Assembly: GCA_028554795.2 (NCBI GenBank)
Contig: CM068832.1
Coordinates: 87,123,011-87,187,010 of the forward strand
DNA: 64,000 nt
Source: Sinohyriopsis cumingii
Lineage: Eukaryota; Mollusca; Bivalvia; Unionida; Unionidae
Reading direction: 5' to 3'
Of the stretch, positions 1 through 12,110 are shown one piece after another. Both the position numbers and the translations under genes were made by a program. The number at the start of each line of letters is the position of its first letter. Positions within the stretch are counted from its first letter, which is position 1. The notes under the pieces are model-generated. The model saw only the letters and a list, made by a program, of their open reading frames with translations. It ran no database searches and was not told the DNA's origin.

Positions 1-19
1 CTACTTATATATATATATT

Positions 20-55
<36 letters not shown>

Positions 56-80
56 GAGAGAGAGAGAGAGAGAGAGAAGA
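1..80. repeat. (TG)n/(GA)n microsatellite
   Basis: A run of TG dinucleotides (about 23-52) is followed by a GA run (about 55-78). Confidence 0.95.
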
Positions 81-1115
81 AAGTGGGGCAGAGCCACATA
101 CAATGATAGATAATGTCTATTTCAACAGGTACATTTTCAAAATTGTGAAACGTTCGCTATCGACAGGAAATCTTGACAAGTTAATATTCGATTAAACTAA
201 ATTATCTTCCGACGAGTTAAATTTAACAATAGTAATACATATTTTACGTGCACCAAATTAAAACAAAAATCGCAGAACTTTTCTGAATCTCTAAGCTCTG
301 TTGCAAAACATATTTGTCGCACCACGGAAATACTCAATATATATAAACATAACATAAATATCTTATCGTTTATTCAATTTACTCTTCTGACGTAACTTTA
401 TACATCATCTGAAATATTGAAACAAATAAAACTTGAGTGCTCCAGTTGAATTGTATCTGACAATGTTAATGAAATAGTGATACAGTCATATGAACGTGAC
501 TTTGATTGCTAGATTGGCAAATATATCTTAAATCAGAGTGACTTTTGATCGGCTCTAATTGCTGACTGTACTGATAAATGGGATCAGTCGAGTTAGGAGG
601 CAGGTAGATGTGTAAATATAATGTGCGATACGTACCTGGTGAAGATATATTAACTACGCTCTTCAAAATGAATTTGCTTGATTATAAAAGATTACCGGTC
701 GCATAGGTCAAATCGATTTATTTTTGGGTTGGGTGAATCATATAAAATTTGAATGGTTATTAGATTGCAAATATGAGCTATTAAAAATTGACTTAATATG
801 CATGAATCTGTTTAACAGAGGTAGAGACCTAATATATGCATATTGGAGTTGCGTCGACACCTCTTTAAATAAGTATTCTTGAAATATGGATAAAGCGATA
901 TGCATTTTTCAGAACTTACAAAAAGTGGATATTGAAGTTATCCACAATAATATATCATATATTTTATAATGATGCAAACTTTTTTAAACAGTGAAACCAA
1001 ACAATTTATAAAAACCTACTCAGATTCATTTCAATTACATTGTTATGAATCCGCTATATTTTATTTTCATAGTCCTGCAGTCTTTTATATAAATTATTCA
1101 TCAATAATCAACTAT
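81..1115. other. No gene recognised
   Basis: AT-rich sequence with stops in all frames. No exon, repeat family or RNA gene could be supported. Confidence 0.5.
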
Positions 1116-1125
1116 CTCTCTCTCT

Positions 1126-1196
<71 letters not shown>
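1116..1196. repeat. (CT)n(TA)n microsatellite
   Basis: A short CT run is followed by about 35 TA units. A Tyr-Ile-rich open frame across it is an artefact of the repeat. Confidence 0.95.
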
Positions 1197-1198
<2 letters not shown>

Positions 1199-1265
1199 TA
1201 TGTACGCTATATATATGATATGCTACTTGATGTATACATTATTCATTAGAAGGATAGATGCTTGC

Positions 1266-1471
1266 ATTTGCAATATCTCTCCCTCTCTCGTGATCTCATG
1301 CCGATATTTATTTGTTTGACAACCTGAACAATACGTGGTTTGATAATCTTTTGCCTCTTCAATGTAACCTTTAGTCGGGTGATCTATTATTTATCAGTTA
1401 CTATCTACAGGGATCAACAAGATCCGAAGACAGACGGACGTGAGTAAACCGACCTGACCGATATATATCTG
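1266..1471 (+). repeat. Direct repeat A, copy 1
   Basis: About 205 bp that recur in the same orientation at 1,797-2,013. Shared landmarks are a CT-rich start, GAACAATACGTGG, GATCAACAAGATCCGAAGAC and the end CCGATATATATCTG. Many scattered substitutions indicate an old duplication. Confidence 0.85.
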
Positions 1472-1796
1472 AAGAAAACACAGTTACTGGAATCATTTTC
1501 TAAATTTTGTTGAACAATGGTCAAATATATGATATCGTTTATGTAAGTCAAACTTTAACACTTGATTCGCTATTGAATGCTTAAATTTAATCAAGACACC
1601 AGAGCACGATTTTTATGTTCTTAATGAGTGAAAACTGACATTCAGAGGAGATGAAAATAACTTATACCTAGATTATATTACTCAACTTCATTTAAGTTGG
1701 AGGATAGCGTGCTTGTAGTTTTGGTATTTGATATTGTTACGGAATTATATAATGAGACAACGTACATAAAATAGTGTCGTTCCTTTATTGTATTCA

Positions 1797-1799
1797 TGT

Positions 1800-1835
<36 letters not shown>

Positions 1836-2013
1836 GGTCTCATGCAGACGTTTATTTTTTTGACAAACTGAACAATACGTGGATCGATAATAGTGTGCCT
1901 CTTCAATGTGACCTTTAGTCCGGTGATATATTTATCACGTACTATCTACTGGGATCAACAAGATCCGAAGACAGACGGACGTGAGTAAAACCGACCTGAC
2001 CGATATATATCTG
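1797..2013 (+). repeat. Direct repeat A, copy 2
   Basis: Second copy of the 1,266-1,471 segment. It carries a longer (CT)n run at its start (about 1,804-1,834). It could be an unclassified dispersed element or a local tandem duplication. Confidence 0.85.
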
Positions 2014-3904
2014 GGCAACAGAGATTAAGTGAACAGTACGAAGTCCTTTATTGAGTCATTTAAGGTTATTGATAATCTAGGTTGCAGTGAATTACAGTGT
2101 CGATAAACAGGGTCAGAATGATCTAGATTTGTTGGGTTGGGTGGCTGATATGTTTATATGTATATGTACTGACTTTGATATTATAACCTTGAACGTTATG
2201 TGTTAGCTCAATGTTGACTATAGCTTCGGTTCGTATATGCATTTTCAGTTTAATGTTCAGTTTAATTAATCATATAAAGAACTTACACAAGTACTGCAAT
2301 CAGAAAATACTTAGCCTTTTATAATTTACAAACTTGGATAATAAACGTATTAAAACATAATATGTAATAAATGTTCGGGTAGATAGCTTGTGTGCACAGT
2401 GAAGATATGTAATGTATGATGTTTATTTTAATACAGAATATAACTGCGAACATAAGAGGTTATACATCGCTACTTTGAAATACGGTATGTCAGTACATGT
2501 AAGCAATTCTAGGCTGACACATTACCGCAGTGTTGTCTCTTGGTGGCGCTCGAAAGTTTGTATACTTCGCATAGGGTTGACATATAAAGAGAAATAGATT
2601 CCCATTTTGTACTCACCGTTTATGCTGGGTTTTTGTATTTTAGATATAATCAAATTACCTTTAATGCATACATTATAATGGATAAGAATATAGAGTATCG
2701 GGCCTTGCTTTATTTCATATGTACATCTATAATATAACTGCTAGCTTCGCTTGGTGACTTTATCATCCTGTACTTCAATGTCACGTTGTCAATTAATTCA
2801 CTTCACTGTCGAAAGCGCATATATTCAAGTCAGCGAAAGTGTTCTTTCCTTATTTTAATGACTGATGGATATAGTTCATTTTATATTATTTCATGCAGTT
2901 TTAGTGTGCACATGGGAACAATCTGGTTAGCTTTGTGCGTAGATAAGGTACAACTTTTACAAGTAAAATATTCACGGACATTCCACCCACCGTGTATGAA
3001 ACTGACATAGAGGTATGGTGACATTCTCTCCATTGTGCAGCTAGACGTGCGTTGTAAAGGGAAGTAACTTCACTTTAATCCCTTTACTCTCTCAAAGGTT
3101 AATACTATATGTAGAGCCACCTTGATTATCTATGAGTGTAAATGTTTATATTAAGGAAATTTTCAGATGATGTTAACTAATCACCAGACCTGATGTCAAA
3201 ATGATCACCAGCTTCGACCGAAATGTATGAATACAGGTGGGAATGATACGTTTTATTCAGTTATTGCATAATACAGATTATGTCAATGATAACGTTATAC
3301 TGCATAAGCCTAAAAATGATACACCATCACAATTTCAGTGAGCATTTCCCGAACAATATGAATATCTCTTGATCAAACATATTATAACTGTTCACATTAA
3401 CCTAATCTTAGAATTACTTCATTATTCAATATAGCCTATCAGTTGAACCTAATTCCTTCAGTTCATTGAGAAACACGGATCTTCTGATAGCTTCAAAAGA
3501 ACGTCATTGGTTTTCATCCATGTTATTGATATTGATGAGACTACATGGTTTGGATGGGGGTGATGATAGCGATCGATACTAATGCCATATGTATACATTT
3601 AAATTTTTCTCTCTCTCTTTTTCTCTTTCTCTCCTTCTCTGTAGGTTTCTCTCTTTTGAATGATCGATCGAATATCATATACGACATCTATGTGAACATT
3701 TTGTCGAGTGTATCTATATATAATGCAATAGTTAATAGGATCAACACGTTCAGAAGAGATACAACCTTGGGTAAATAAACTTGTTTGATATTTACTTGGT
3801 AAACAGGGCTGAATTTAGAAATCTTAAATGTACTTCTCTCGGTCAATTGCAGTTATCGTTAATCACGTTCAGGATGAACTACATTCGTAATGTTGGCCGT
3901 GGTG
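2014..3904. other. No gene recognised
   Basis: Small open frames of at most 77 codons, with no recognisable domain, no convincing splice signals and no repeat that I can name. Confidence 0.5.
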
Positions 3905-4113
3905 GGTGGACGGATGGTTAAAATTCAATATAGATATCTACTTTTAAATTAAAAATAGTGGACATATTGGTCACTGCAACATAACACTATTACCTAATGT
4001 ATTTGAATGACAAAAACATTTATTGTTTACCTTTATTTAATATGTATTCATGAGGGACTTGTTTCAATTACTGTTACATATAATTAGGAATAAGGCTTGT
4101 ACTTTAGAATATC
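3905..4113 (+). repeat. Direct repeat B, copy 1
   Basis: About 205 bp that recur at 6,083-6,288 in the same orientation. Shared blocks include AGATATCTACTTTTAAATT, ATTTATTGTTTACC and GGAATAAGG. Confidence 0.85.
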
Positions 4114-5987
4114 ATGACGCACAACGAATATAGCCAATACAAGTGCAGTTGGACTTAAATTCGTATTAAGACATATTATAATAGTGCACTTTTATAACTG
4201 CACCGTTATTTAGCTATGTATACATAGTATTTCTCGTGTAATTTGTTTTGTGAAGTCATGCTTTGAAGCAGGAAAGGCTTCAACAGGTTAAACTCTATGG
4301 AGCAAATGTCGTTAAGTTGTGCATGAAATTAAGGACATCCACATTTTTCACTTGTATTTCCAGTTCAGTTAAAACAAACTTGCTCCGTACTCTGAAAACA
4401 AATAATTACTCATCTATTGAGATCTCGCTGGTCGATATTTTCTGTCTAATGTATAGTTAATTCGCATTATCATCAGCTTTTGTAATGATGAATGAATATT
4501 TTTAGTTTTGACTTCATCTTGTACAACATAAAATTAATTGTATAACTTACCGCCAACTTTTAATTTTGTAAACAAATAACATATACCTAATATATTATTT
4601 GTCAGTGTGGCTTAAATATTAGAACCATTATCAATATAAGCAAATATATTTATGTTTGGTCTGAGTCAATGACATTGGTATTCTCCCTGGAATAACCCGT
4701 TGCGCCTGATTATCACATTATGTTGCATAATTTTCTTAGCAGATTTTATCTGTTTGCAATATTAAGTTTTATAGAAATCAAATTTGGAACTACTTCATGG
4801 CACTTCTTTGTGTCTTATTTTTTATACAATCTTGTTTACTTGAAAATATATTATTTCCGCCTTCAACAATTTATCATAATCATAGATTTGGTTGTGTCAG
4901 TATTTTAATTCAGGTTATTTATCTATTCAGATCAAAATTCACCGGAAGTTCAACGTTACTTCAATTATAGTTTTGGACAGAAATATTTATTTGTAATAAT
5001 AGAGATTTACGACAAGGACATGTTGGATTAGTTTATTGAGATTACTTATAATAATATTAGTACAGCATCACACCTCAAGCCAATGGTATATTAGTATTAT
5101 CAAGACTACAGGTACATCAATCCCTTCAGCTCTGTGTCACATTACGAGATTAAAATAAAATTAAAAGAGCTTCAGGACACACGGTACTAATTATACGGAA
5201 GAACTGTGAACCAGTCAAGAAATGGGTGAAGAAATAATAGAGTATTTACGGGTTTGGTGGTCCATAATTGGTTAATAATGAAAATTAAAATTTTAGTAAA
5301 AATATCTTTTGAGAGCTTATCCTATATGTAATTTTAAAAAAAATATAGACAAATTTCTACTGATGCAATTTTAGCATTCTTACAGGCTTGACTCAGGAGT
5401 ACTCAGTAATGAAAGTAGCACCTGATTCATTTGGTGCAGAATCAATAACATGTGTTTCATGCACATGTATGTAAACGAAATGCCGCGAGTCATATGGTGT
5501 TCTCGACACATAAGCTTGCACCAAGGTTAGATGTGCATGGAAGAGTATAGGTCTCATCATCAGCACCCATAAATTTTAAGTTATTGAATTTTGAATATGA
5601 TGGTGTTTCCATGTGTTTACTATTGGAGTTGAATTATTACCGCGTGTCCTTCAGCACATGAGAGTGAAAATAGAAATACAGATGAATAGATAAAGAGAAG
5701 ATACTGAAAGAGAAATATGAATGCAAAAATGAACACAAAGCGAATACAGTTCATATTGATAGAAAAGATCAACCATTGCATCATTAGTGAGGTCAATTTC
5801 TTTTCGTACAAGTACATAGCACAATCATTAGTATTAGTTGCATTTGTGTTAACAGCAATGCTAGCAGAGGTGGCATTGTCACTCCTGGTTTCGCAATTGA
5901 TTCATTTTCAATTGCTTAAGTACTATCTTATAATTTTAAATGATATATATCAATTTTCGTTTCCGATTCGTTGAGATGAGATACTAG

Positions 5988-5988
<1 letters not shown>
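4114..5988. other. No gene recognised
   Basis: AT-rich, with short open frames on both strands but no family resemblance. Nothing in it could be supported as a gene or named repeat. Confidence 0.5.

Positions 5989-6050
<62 letters not shown>
5989..6050. repeat. (AT)n microsatellite
   Basis: About 30 uninterrupted AT units. They lie directly upstream of direct repeat B copy 2. Confidence 0.95.
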
Positions 6051-6052
<2 letters not shown>

Positions 6053-6082
6053 ATATATAGATAGATATATAGAGAGATAGAT

Positions 6083-6288
6083 AGGGTGATGGTGAAAATT
6101 CAATACAGATATCTACTTTTAAATTCAAAATAGTGGGCATATTAGCCAGTGCAACAATACACTCTTACCTAATTTATCTAAATGAGAAAAATATTTATTG
6201 TTTACCCTTATTTAATAGGTATTCATAAGGGACCTGTTTCAATAACTGTTATATATAATGAGGAATAAGGATTGCACTTTAGAATTTC
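6083..6288 (+). repeat. Direct repeat B, copy 2
   Basis: Second copy of the 3,905-4,113 segment, about 85% similar by eye. It abuts an (AT)n run, so a repeat with a microsatellite at one end is possible. Confidence 0.85.
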
Positions 6289-6550
6289 AAACTTTTTGAT
6301 GATATACTTCTTACCACAAGAAAATGTAATACGTGATCTGGTGGATATAACGTGATCAACACGTGTTATGTATTTAAGATTTACGTGTATCTCGTTCTGT
6401 CTATCTCTCTCTCTCACGCTTTGCATATTTTTTTATACCTCATTGTAACAAACATTATTTGTTTCTTAACAAGTATCTTGCTAAAATTTATGTAGTCCTC
6501 CCTTTTTTTGACAGTAGAAGAACATAATCTTTCTTCATGGCTCGATGAAG

Positions 6551-6666
6551 AGTTAGTTATCATGTTGTTACTTTATTGTATCGTTGTGTTTGGTTTTTTA
6601 TCTTCTAAATTCGTATGTAGTGTTGTTTACATACATTACACTTTAGTGAGGTCGCACCTCCTCTGC
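6551..6666 (+). repeat. Polinton left terminal inverted repeat
   Basis: It matches the reverse complement of 16,514-16,620 over about 110 bp. The best block is CTAAATTCGTATGTAGTG, and the inner edge is CACCTCCTCTGC. Identity is roughly 80% by eye. Confidence 0.85.
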
Positions 6667-6671
6667 TGTTA

Positions 6672-7347
6672 TTAACCAAATCTTTTATCAAGACCCACAC
6701 GATATCTCAACATTGGGTCATGTAAGTTTATTTCTATAAATCCGTGCGGGGTTGACTGTGCCCGCGAAAAGAAATTATTAAATTTAATTATATCCTTATC
6801 TCCGCTACACCAAGTCTGATGAATATTTCGGAACGCATGCGTATCATCTCCATTAAACACAACTCAAATATTACAATTAGCTCCGAATATTTTTGGTATT
6901 TGTTTATATCCCTGAGTAACATAAATCACATCATTGTTTTTATATCTACTTCGAGAAAATGTTCTAACTGGATTTGATTTCTTGTCCAGCATCACATCTT
7001 CGTATGCAACTAAATAATGAATGAATCCGTTTAAATCATCAATACTCGGCGCTTCATCAATATCAGTTATAAAATTAAAGATATCATCGCCATCTTTGTC
7101 CAACAATTTTGCATTTTCATTAAAATCTTTAAGTACCTCATATTATCGCTGGTCATCGACTGATGGAGCTAGTGCTATTAAATACAACTTATCACACTAG
7201 AGCCATCTCATTATCTAATTAAGTAATAATTTGTGCCATACCACTCCCAGATGGACCTATTATTATCATTCTGATAGAATTTGGTAGCGCTTGATGATGT
7301 TTAACTGGCTCTTGCTTTCGTGTTGCTGAGAAATTAATGCTATCCAT
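6672..7347 (-). pseudogene. Polinton packaging ATPase (FtsK/HerA type), broken
   Basis: In Polintons and adintoviruses this ATPase is thought to pump the genome into the capsid. The reading path starts with an ATG at 7,347, runs through a P-loop region (GPSGSGM, about 7,229-7,260 on the plus strand) and continues in a frame holding VIYVTQGYKQIPKI near 6,890. It ends at 6,672 just inside the left TIR. The Walker A lysine is replaced by methionine. There are in-frame stops after the P-loop and at 6,861-6,863, and at least one frameshift. The total of about 220 residues fits the family. The call rests on the P-loop, the VTQGYKQIP motif and the Polinton context. Confidence 0.75.
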
Positions 7348-7539
7348 ATTATATAAACGATATGCATTTATATGGAGTTATATTGTTTGCGTTGTAAAGT
7401 TAAAGCCCCAACCAATAATGTATCTACTGTTATAACAAAACATACTAGAATAGGATACGATGGAAGATGTTCAGTATGTAACAGCAATAAATTTCGTTTT
7501 TACGTAGAATTCAACGTAAAGACGGTGGTGATATTGTTA

Positions 7540-7735
7540 CATTAATTTCATAATTTCCAGGAATCCCATGGGCTAAATACTCATGAGATAAACAGCTCCC
7601 AGGATATAATTAATGTGGTCCTGCTATTCGACATGATATCAGGCTTGATAATAAAGATCAACCAAAACCAGGTGAGTATCCAGTAAATGATATTGAGCGA
7701 GCTTTTCACGTTCATGATGTGGCTTATAAAAAATA
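7540..7735 (+). pseudogene. Phospholipase A2-like fragment of a Polinton
   Basis: A plus-strand frame reads LPGYN, a stop, CGPAI, then after about 20 residues VNDIERAFHVHDVAYK. This is the arrangement of the calcium loop (GYxxCGP) and catalytic His-Asp (HD.AY) in the phospholipase A2 domain of parvovirus VP1 and some adintoviruses, where it helps particles leave the endosome. The fragment has an internal TAA and no clear ends. It lies just upstream of the integrase on the same strand. The domain identity is a motif-level inference. Confidence 0.55.
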
Positions 7736-7889
7736 AAGATCTTCAACAACGACATATTGCAAATGTGAAATTGATTCATTCGTTAAATTCCATTAAAAAA
7801 CCACATCTGGGAATCATTAGCTAATTGGTTGGTAAGATCTGCGATGAAAGGTAACTAGCATTAGGGCCTGGTAATTAATTGAACAATTA

Positions 7890-8847
7890 TTATCATGGAG
7901 TCGATTTATTATAGCCCAAGAGGATACTGGAAAGGTAGAGCAGCATGAAGCAGCAAATGTTACACGATCTGCCGCCGCAGCGTGGTTATCACTACAGGCA
8001 ATATGGCAAATTGTACCTACCACCGCCTAAACCAATTCAGCATGTACATGTCGATGTCAGCACTCCTAATGAAGTTCATCAGGCTGATATTTTATTTTTA
8101 CCACATGATACGATACAAATTGGTAGACGTCAAATAACATACAAATGCGGGTTAACTGTCATTGATGTTGCAAGTAGGTATAAAGAAGCAGAGCCACTAT
8201 CAGCTAAAACAGATGTTGAAGTTGTATCTGTTTTTGAACGACTTTATCAGCAAAGACAATTACGATATCTTCAACTTTTACAGATTAATCCTGAAAAGGA
8301 ATTTATTGGTGCAATACCATCGCTGATGAAGCGACATAATGTCAAAATACGACGAGGACACATTGCACTTCACCGCGATCAGCCAGTTGTTGAACGATTT
8401 AATTGAACACTTGATGAGCGATTATTTGGATATCAATACGAGAAGGACATAATTCAGGATACGAGATCTCGCGAGTGGGCTGCAAGATTACCAAGTGTGA
8501 TAGCTGCATTAAAAAATGAAATTACTCGAACGCTGCCATGAAACCTATTAATGCAATTACACCAATAATATACCAATACAACGACGTGATTTTTCAGCGC
8601 AGCCAGTATTATGAATGCTACTATGATGTATTTTTATGAACCCGGTGAACTTGAAGGTGGTAAAAAAAATAGAGCAACTGATCCTATTTGGAGTATTGCG
8701 GCACATCAAATTTCTAACGTAGTAAGATCCACGGGTAGACCTGCAATATACAGATTAGATTCAACCACTCCTCAACCCAGATTCACACTTGAACAATTAC
8801 AAGTAATTCCCGAGGATACACACTTAAAGCCGCGATCACTTAACTAG
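7890..8847 (+). pseudogene. Polinton retroviral-type integrase (rve), broken
   Basis: This is a DDE integrase, which joins Polinton ends to the host and leaves 6-bp duplications. Decayed N-terminal sequence (YYSPRGYWKGRAA near 7,907) precedes a frame at 7,945-8,406. That frame has VHQADILFLPHD (first Asp), a long core with TVIDVASRYKEAEPL, and INPEKEF where the second catalytic Asp is expected but Asn is found. It ends at VVERFN, with the catalytic Glu. The next codon is TGA where Arg is usual. Coding sequence continues past it to 8,541, and the C-terminal domain lies at 8,611-8,847 (EPGELEGGKKNRATDPIW). The product cannot be active: the second Asp is lost and the frame is broken at least three times. 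Confidence 0.88.
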
Positions 8848-8849
8848 CA

Positions 8850-9000
8850 CATCGACGTCGATTACATTCAAGACAAGTCAACATCGTATTTTCGAGTGCA
8901 TGACCAAAACTATTATCTTTTCTATCCACAGAAATTTTTCTTGGATTATTACTCGAGTACTGCGACAACATTATACAATTACAGCTCGCACAATGATTAT
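8850..9000 (-). pseudogene. HNH endonuclease domain fragment
   Basis: The minus strand reads a CASC pair, then VDRKDNSFGH, then CLECNRRR. This is the zinc-ribbon HNH pattern CxxC, DRxDNxxGH, CxxCNxxR. It lies downstream of the helicase on the same strand and may have been its C-terminal domain or the next gene. The spacing fits a small nuclease domain of about 50 residues. Frame breaks separate it from the helicase. Confidence 0.65.
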
Positions 9001-9069
9001 TCTGCTATTAGTTTCAGCGCTGTGATAAATTCAAAATCAAGTTCAAAGTCGAGTTAACTTTTTTGGTCA

Positions 9070-10120
9070 CTTTCTTTATAAAGTTGTTGTCGGCGTTAGT
9101 TATTTCTTCTGTAGGAATAATTCTTCGCAACCAAGATATTCTTCTGACTCGAGCCACTGCGGGGTAAACTAAATTTGACTATTCAACACGAACGTCGACG
9201 ATCCAAACTCGAGTATCAGAAATAGTTAACCACTAAGATGAATAAATTGTCATCTCGTATCCCAGTGTCCTAGGGGATTTGTTCGTTTTTAGCTCATCTT
9301 CAAAAATACTGACATCAACTAAAACAAAGTCATTTTACACGCGCTTTTCTTTTCTCCTTGACTCTGTCAAGGGTCCTGGTGTATTAACGTTGATATACTA
9401 TGGTCGCGTATTTGCTGGTCGATAACACAACGACACTGGTAATTCTGGAAACTTTTCTTTATGTAACATAAATAATTGTTGTTGAAGTGTATCACGAACT
9501 ATCTTTCCACTTGCAACTATCAAATCATTTGGTCTCCACATTTGCATAAAATTGTTAACAGGGGTTTCTAAAATTACTTCACGCATTACTTCACATTGAA
9601 TTTTATTCGGTTGTAGACTGATTAATTGTTTTAAATTCTCTTAATTCTGCATCAAGAGAGCTATGATCGTCGGTTATTTTTACGTAATATTCTGCAAAAT
9701 TCCTCAGCCAATCAGGTGGAGATGGCCCAACAAAAGGTCGTGGTTGACCATGATCGCCACACAATATGACAGCTGTACTTTTTGTTGATAACCAATCAAG
9801 AAATATTGGTAATGTTTCTAACAACACTGTACATATTTCGTCCCAAACGATAATCTTCGGAATATATTTCTCTTCCATTCGATCAGGAGTCCGTGCGTCA
9901 CCCTGGTATCGATAAAAATCCATGATAAATATATGATTTCATATTCCTTTCTCCCATTTCTCTTGCATGTCTGTGTGTAGGAGTTAAAACGATCATATCA
10001 ACACAATACGAAGTACTGCGCTAAAATAGTCCAATCACGCGAGTTGTTTTACCAGACCCCAATAAAAACTATTGTATATGAGGTCCATATACTGATGGTG
10101 CAGATGGTAACTTAATGTTT
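9070..10120 (-). pseudogene. SF1 (Pif1/RecD-like) DNA helicase remnant of the Polinton
   Basis: SF1 helicase motifs occur in order on the minus strand. Walker A (GSGKTTRVI) is near 10,032-10,057. A PTH motif Ia-like segment follows near 9,970. Walker B with motif III (VWDE, then CGDHGQ) lies in the 9,603-9,923 frame. A motif V-like segment (LGYEMTIYSS) is near 9,270, and a motif VI-like segment (AVARVRR) is near 9,150. Several stops and frameshifts separate them. It lies between a PolB-like region upstream and an HNH fragment downstream, so a polymerase-helicase replication cassette, perhaps one polyprotein, is likely. A unit that unwinds DNA for the element's own replication is inferred. Confidence 0.7.
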
Positions 10121-10302
10121 GATATATTTTGCAATACATATCTTTGAGTTCAACATCAGTGGATTCAGAATGATCGAGTGTATTTTCTTGTTTTATGCTC
10201 CATTCGCCCCATGATGATGAATAATTACCGATATTTTTTTTTTTTTTAACAATCCTAACTATTCTTTATTGTTATGAAACGAATCCGTAGCGACTCTGAC
10301 AG

Positions 10303-10464
10303 TTGTTGTTGTTGTTGTGGGGTTTAACGCCATTTTTCAGCACGATAGGCTATACATGGCGGCCAGTATTAATGGTGGAGGAAGAACCCGGAAAACCCCG
10401 GAAAGAACCACCGACCCACGAGAAGCTACTGGCAGGCTTTCTCACATGCCCACATTGGCTGAAT
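10303..10464 (-). mobile_element. 5'-truncated tRNA-derived SINE (family 1, copy 1)
   Basis: On the minus strand this ends in TGGCGTTAAACCCC followed by repeated ACA/CAA units, the usual tail. A perfect 12-bp target duplication, CGACTCTGACAG, flanks it (10,291-10,302 and 10,465-10,476). It matches the 3' part of the fuller copy at 15,937-16,185. It landed inside the Polinton replication gene. Confidence 0.85.
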
Positions 10465-10504
10465 CGACTCTGACAGCAAACTTAGAAACTCTATTTATCA
10501 TAGA

Positions 10505-11389
10505 TAATATTTTTTATCGAAACGTATGCGAGCATCGACGATCTTAAATGAGTAAACTGCGGTGACTCACAGTCCACGTAGTTGATAATTGTACCTAAGT
10601 TGGTTCCATTTAGCAAGAAAGCTATTTCTCTACTTATAAACGTATTTTTCTTCGTCGTATCATGGTATCAGAGATTATAAAATCTAACTCAGCATCGTCT
10701 AAAATCAGTCGTGTACAATGTCGTTTATGATCTTATGATCCTCCTTGGGTGAATTTGCCGATTATATTACTGCCGAGATATCTTGTTTTCATAATCGGTT
10801 TTACCAGGATTTTCATCATCATACTACTTTGTTTTGTTGTGGTAACCGATCTTCGGTTTGCTTTTGATATGATATAATTGCTTCACGTATCGTCAGAATT
10901 ATCAATATATTTACATCCAGCATATATCTCAATGATACTGTTGGTGCCCACTTTGTTCTGAAAAGTGCTTACCAAGCCAAATATAACAAATTGGATGAAG
11001 ATCTTCAGCAAACTCGAATGAATCAATACAAGCAAATCCAGTTAGGTCAAAATCCGGTAATGGTCCATTTATAGATACTCGCGTCATTTCGTGTGTCGGA
11101 TGACCGAATATTTTAAAATATACAGAGCATTCTCCCATGCCAAGAAAACTTCTGGGGCAATACACGACCATATCAACTGAAATACAATCTTTATAATCGT
11201 ATTAGTATTCCACAATCCTCCGTGTCCGTATTCGACACAACTCCACATTATAACATTAATAAGATCAAACCGAGTTGGTTTCCAAGAATTTTTCTCTCTG
11301 GCAAAATGAGCTGCAACTGACGAAACATTAAAACAGTTGCTCAGCGACTCGTCAGTATCAACATTATATTTTAATGCCATATTTTTCAT
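10505..11389 (-). pseudogene. DNA polymerase B-like region of the Polinton, broken
   Basis: From the 5' side the minus strand holds an N-terminal fragment (11,084-11,389). A frame at 10,929-11,171 follows, with DMVVYCPRSFLGMGE, which resembles PolB motif A (D-x4-YP-x-S), then GHPTHEMTRVSINGPLPDF. Downstream come fragments IIGKFTQGG (about 10,760) and SPQFTHLRSSMLAY (about 10,510-10,560). This order matches my recollection of a divergent PolB-like family found in mobile elements. It differs clearly from the Polinton PolB at 55-58 kb. Motif C (YxDTD) is not visible and may be lost around the SINE insertion. The identification is tentative. Confidence 0.5.
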
Positions 11390-12110
11390 TTTGTGTGAAG
11401 ATTATCTGTTCGATAAATATCAACGTTAAGTCGTACAAACTGATCAAACTTACTTCCATCTGATATAATCAATTCATCGTCGTTTTCAGAATTCTGAAAC
11501 AGCCATGCCGATTCAGGATCGTTTTTAAATTATTTGGTTAATACAATCGAACATGTCTCCGCGGTAAAATTTAACAGTTCGATGTTGTATAAGCAGTGTT
11601 ACTGCATTAGTCCATGCATGCGCATTGTGATAAATGATTTCAATCGAAGCTCCTTTTGATGCATAGTTTGATTCGTACAAAATCTCTCCGGTTATCGTTG
11701 CTAACTTCATTGAGAATTTTAGTTTTCTTCTAGCTCAGCGATATCTTTGATAGACGCCCCGGTGTCTTTAACTATTTCTCCCCATTCGTTTATTATTTTT
11801 CTTCTTTTATCCATTAGACCGTCTTCACGAGTCGAAACTGTGAAATGTTATGTTACTCGTTTGGCTACACAATTCAGTTTTGAAATTTTCATTTGCTTCA
11901 GATTAACAACACTGGGTTTTTCATTCATCGGATAAATTCCATTAATAACTGTTGTCACAGGATTCGGTCACTCATAATACGTTCTGTCGATACCAGTTAA
12001 CTTTCCTGGTTTGTAAAATTTACTAAGTATGGCAGTTTTTTTCATTATGAAGGACTGGATCGTATTGGTCACGTTTAATCCAATTATCGGTTTCGGCTAG
12101 TACAACAAAT
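11390..12110 (-). pseudogene. Upstream coding remnants of the same replication gene, unrecognised
   Basis: Minus-strand pieces include 11,525-11,710 (with EIIYHNAHAW and VKFYRGDMFD) and a stretch near 12,060-12,110 (VVLAETDNWIKRDQYDP). They are collinear with the PolB-like region and could be its N-terminal part. Stops and shifts break them. I cannot name a domain. Confidence 0.4.

Noticed and set aside
969-1319. Open frame with a long Tyr-Ile run
   Set aside because: Produced by the (TA)n microsatellite. The same applies to frames at 5,928-6,140 and 18,666-19,096.
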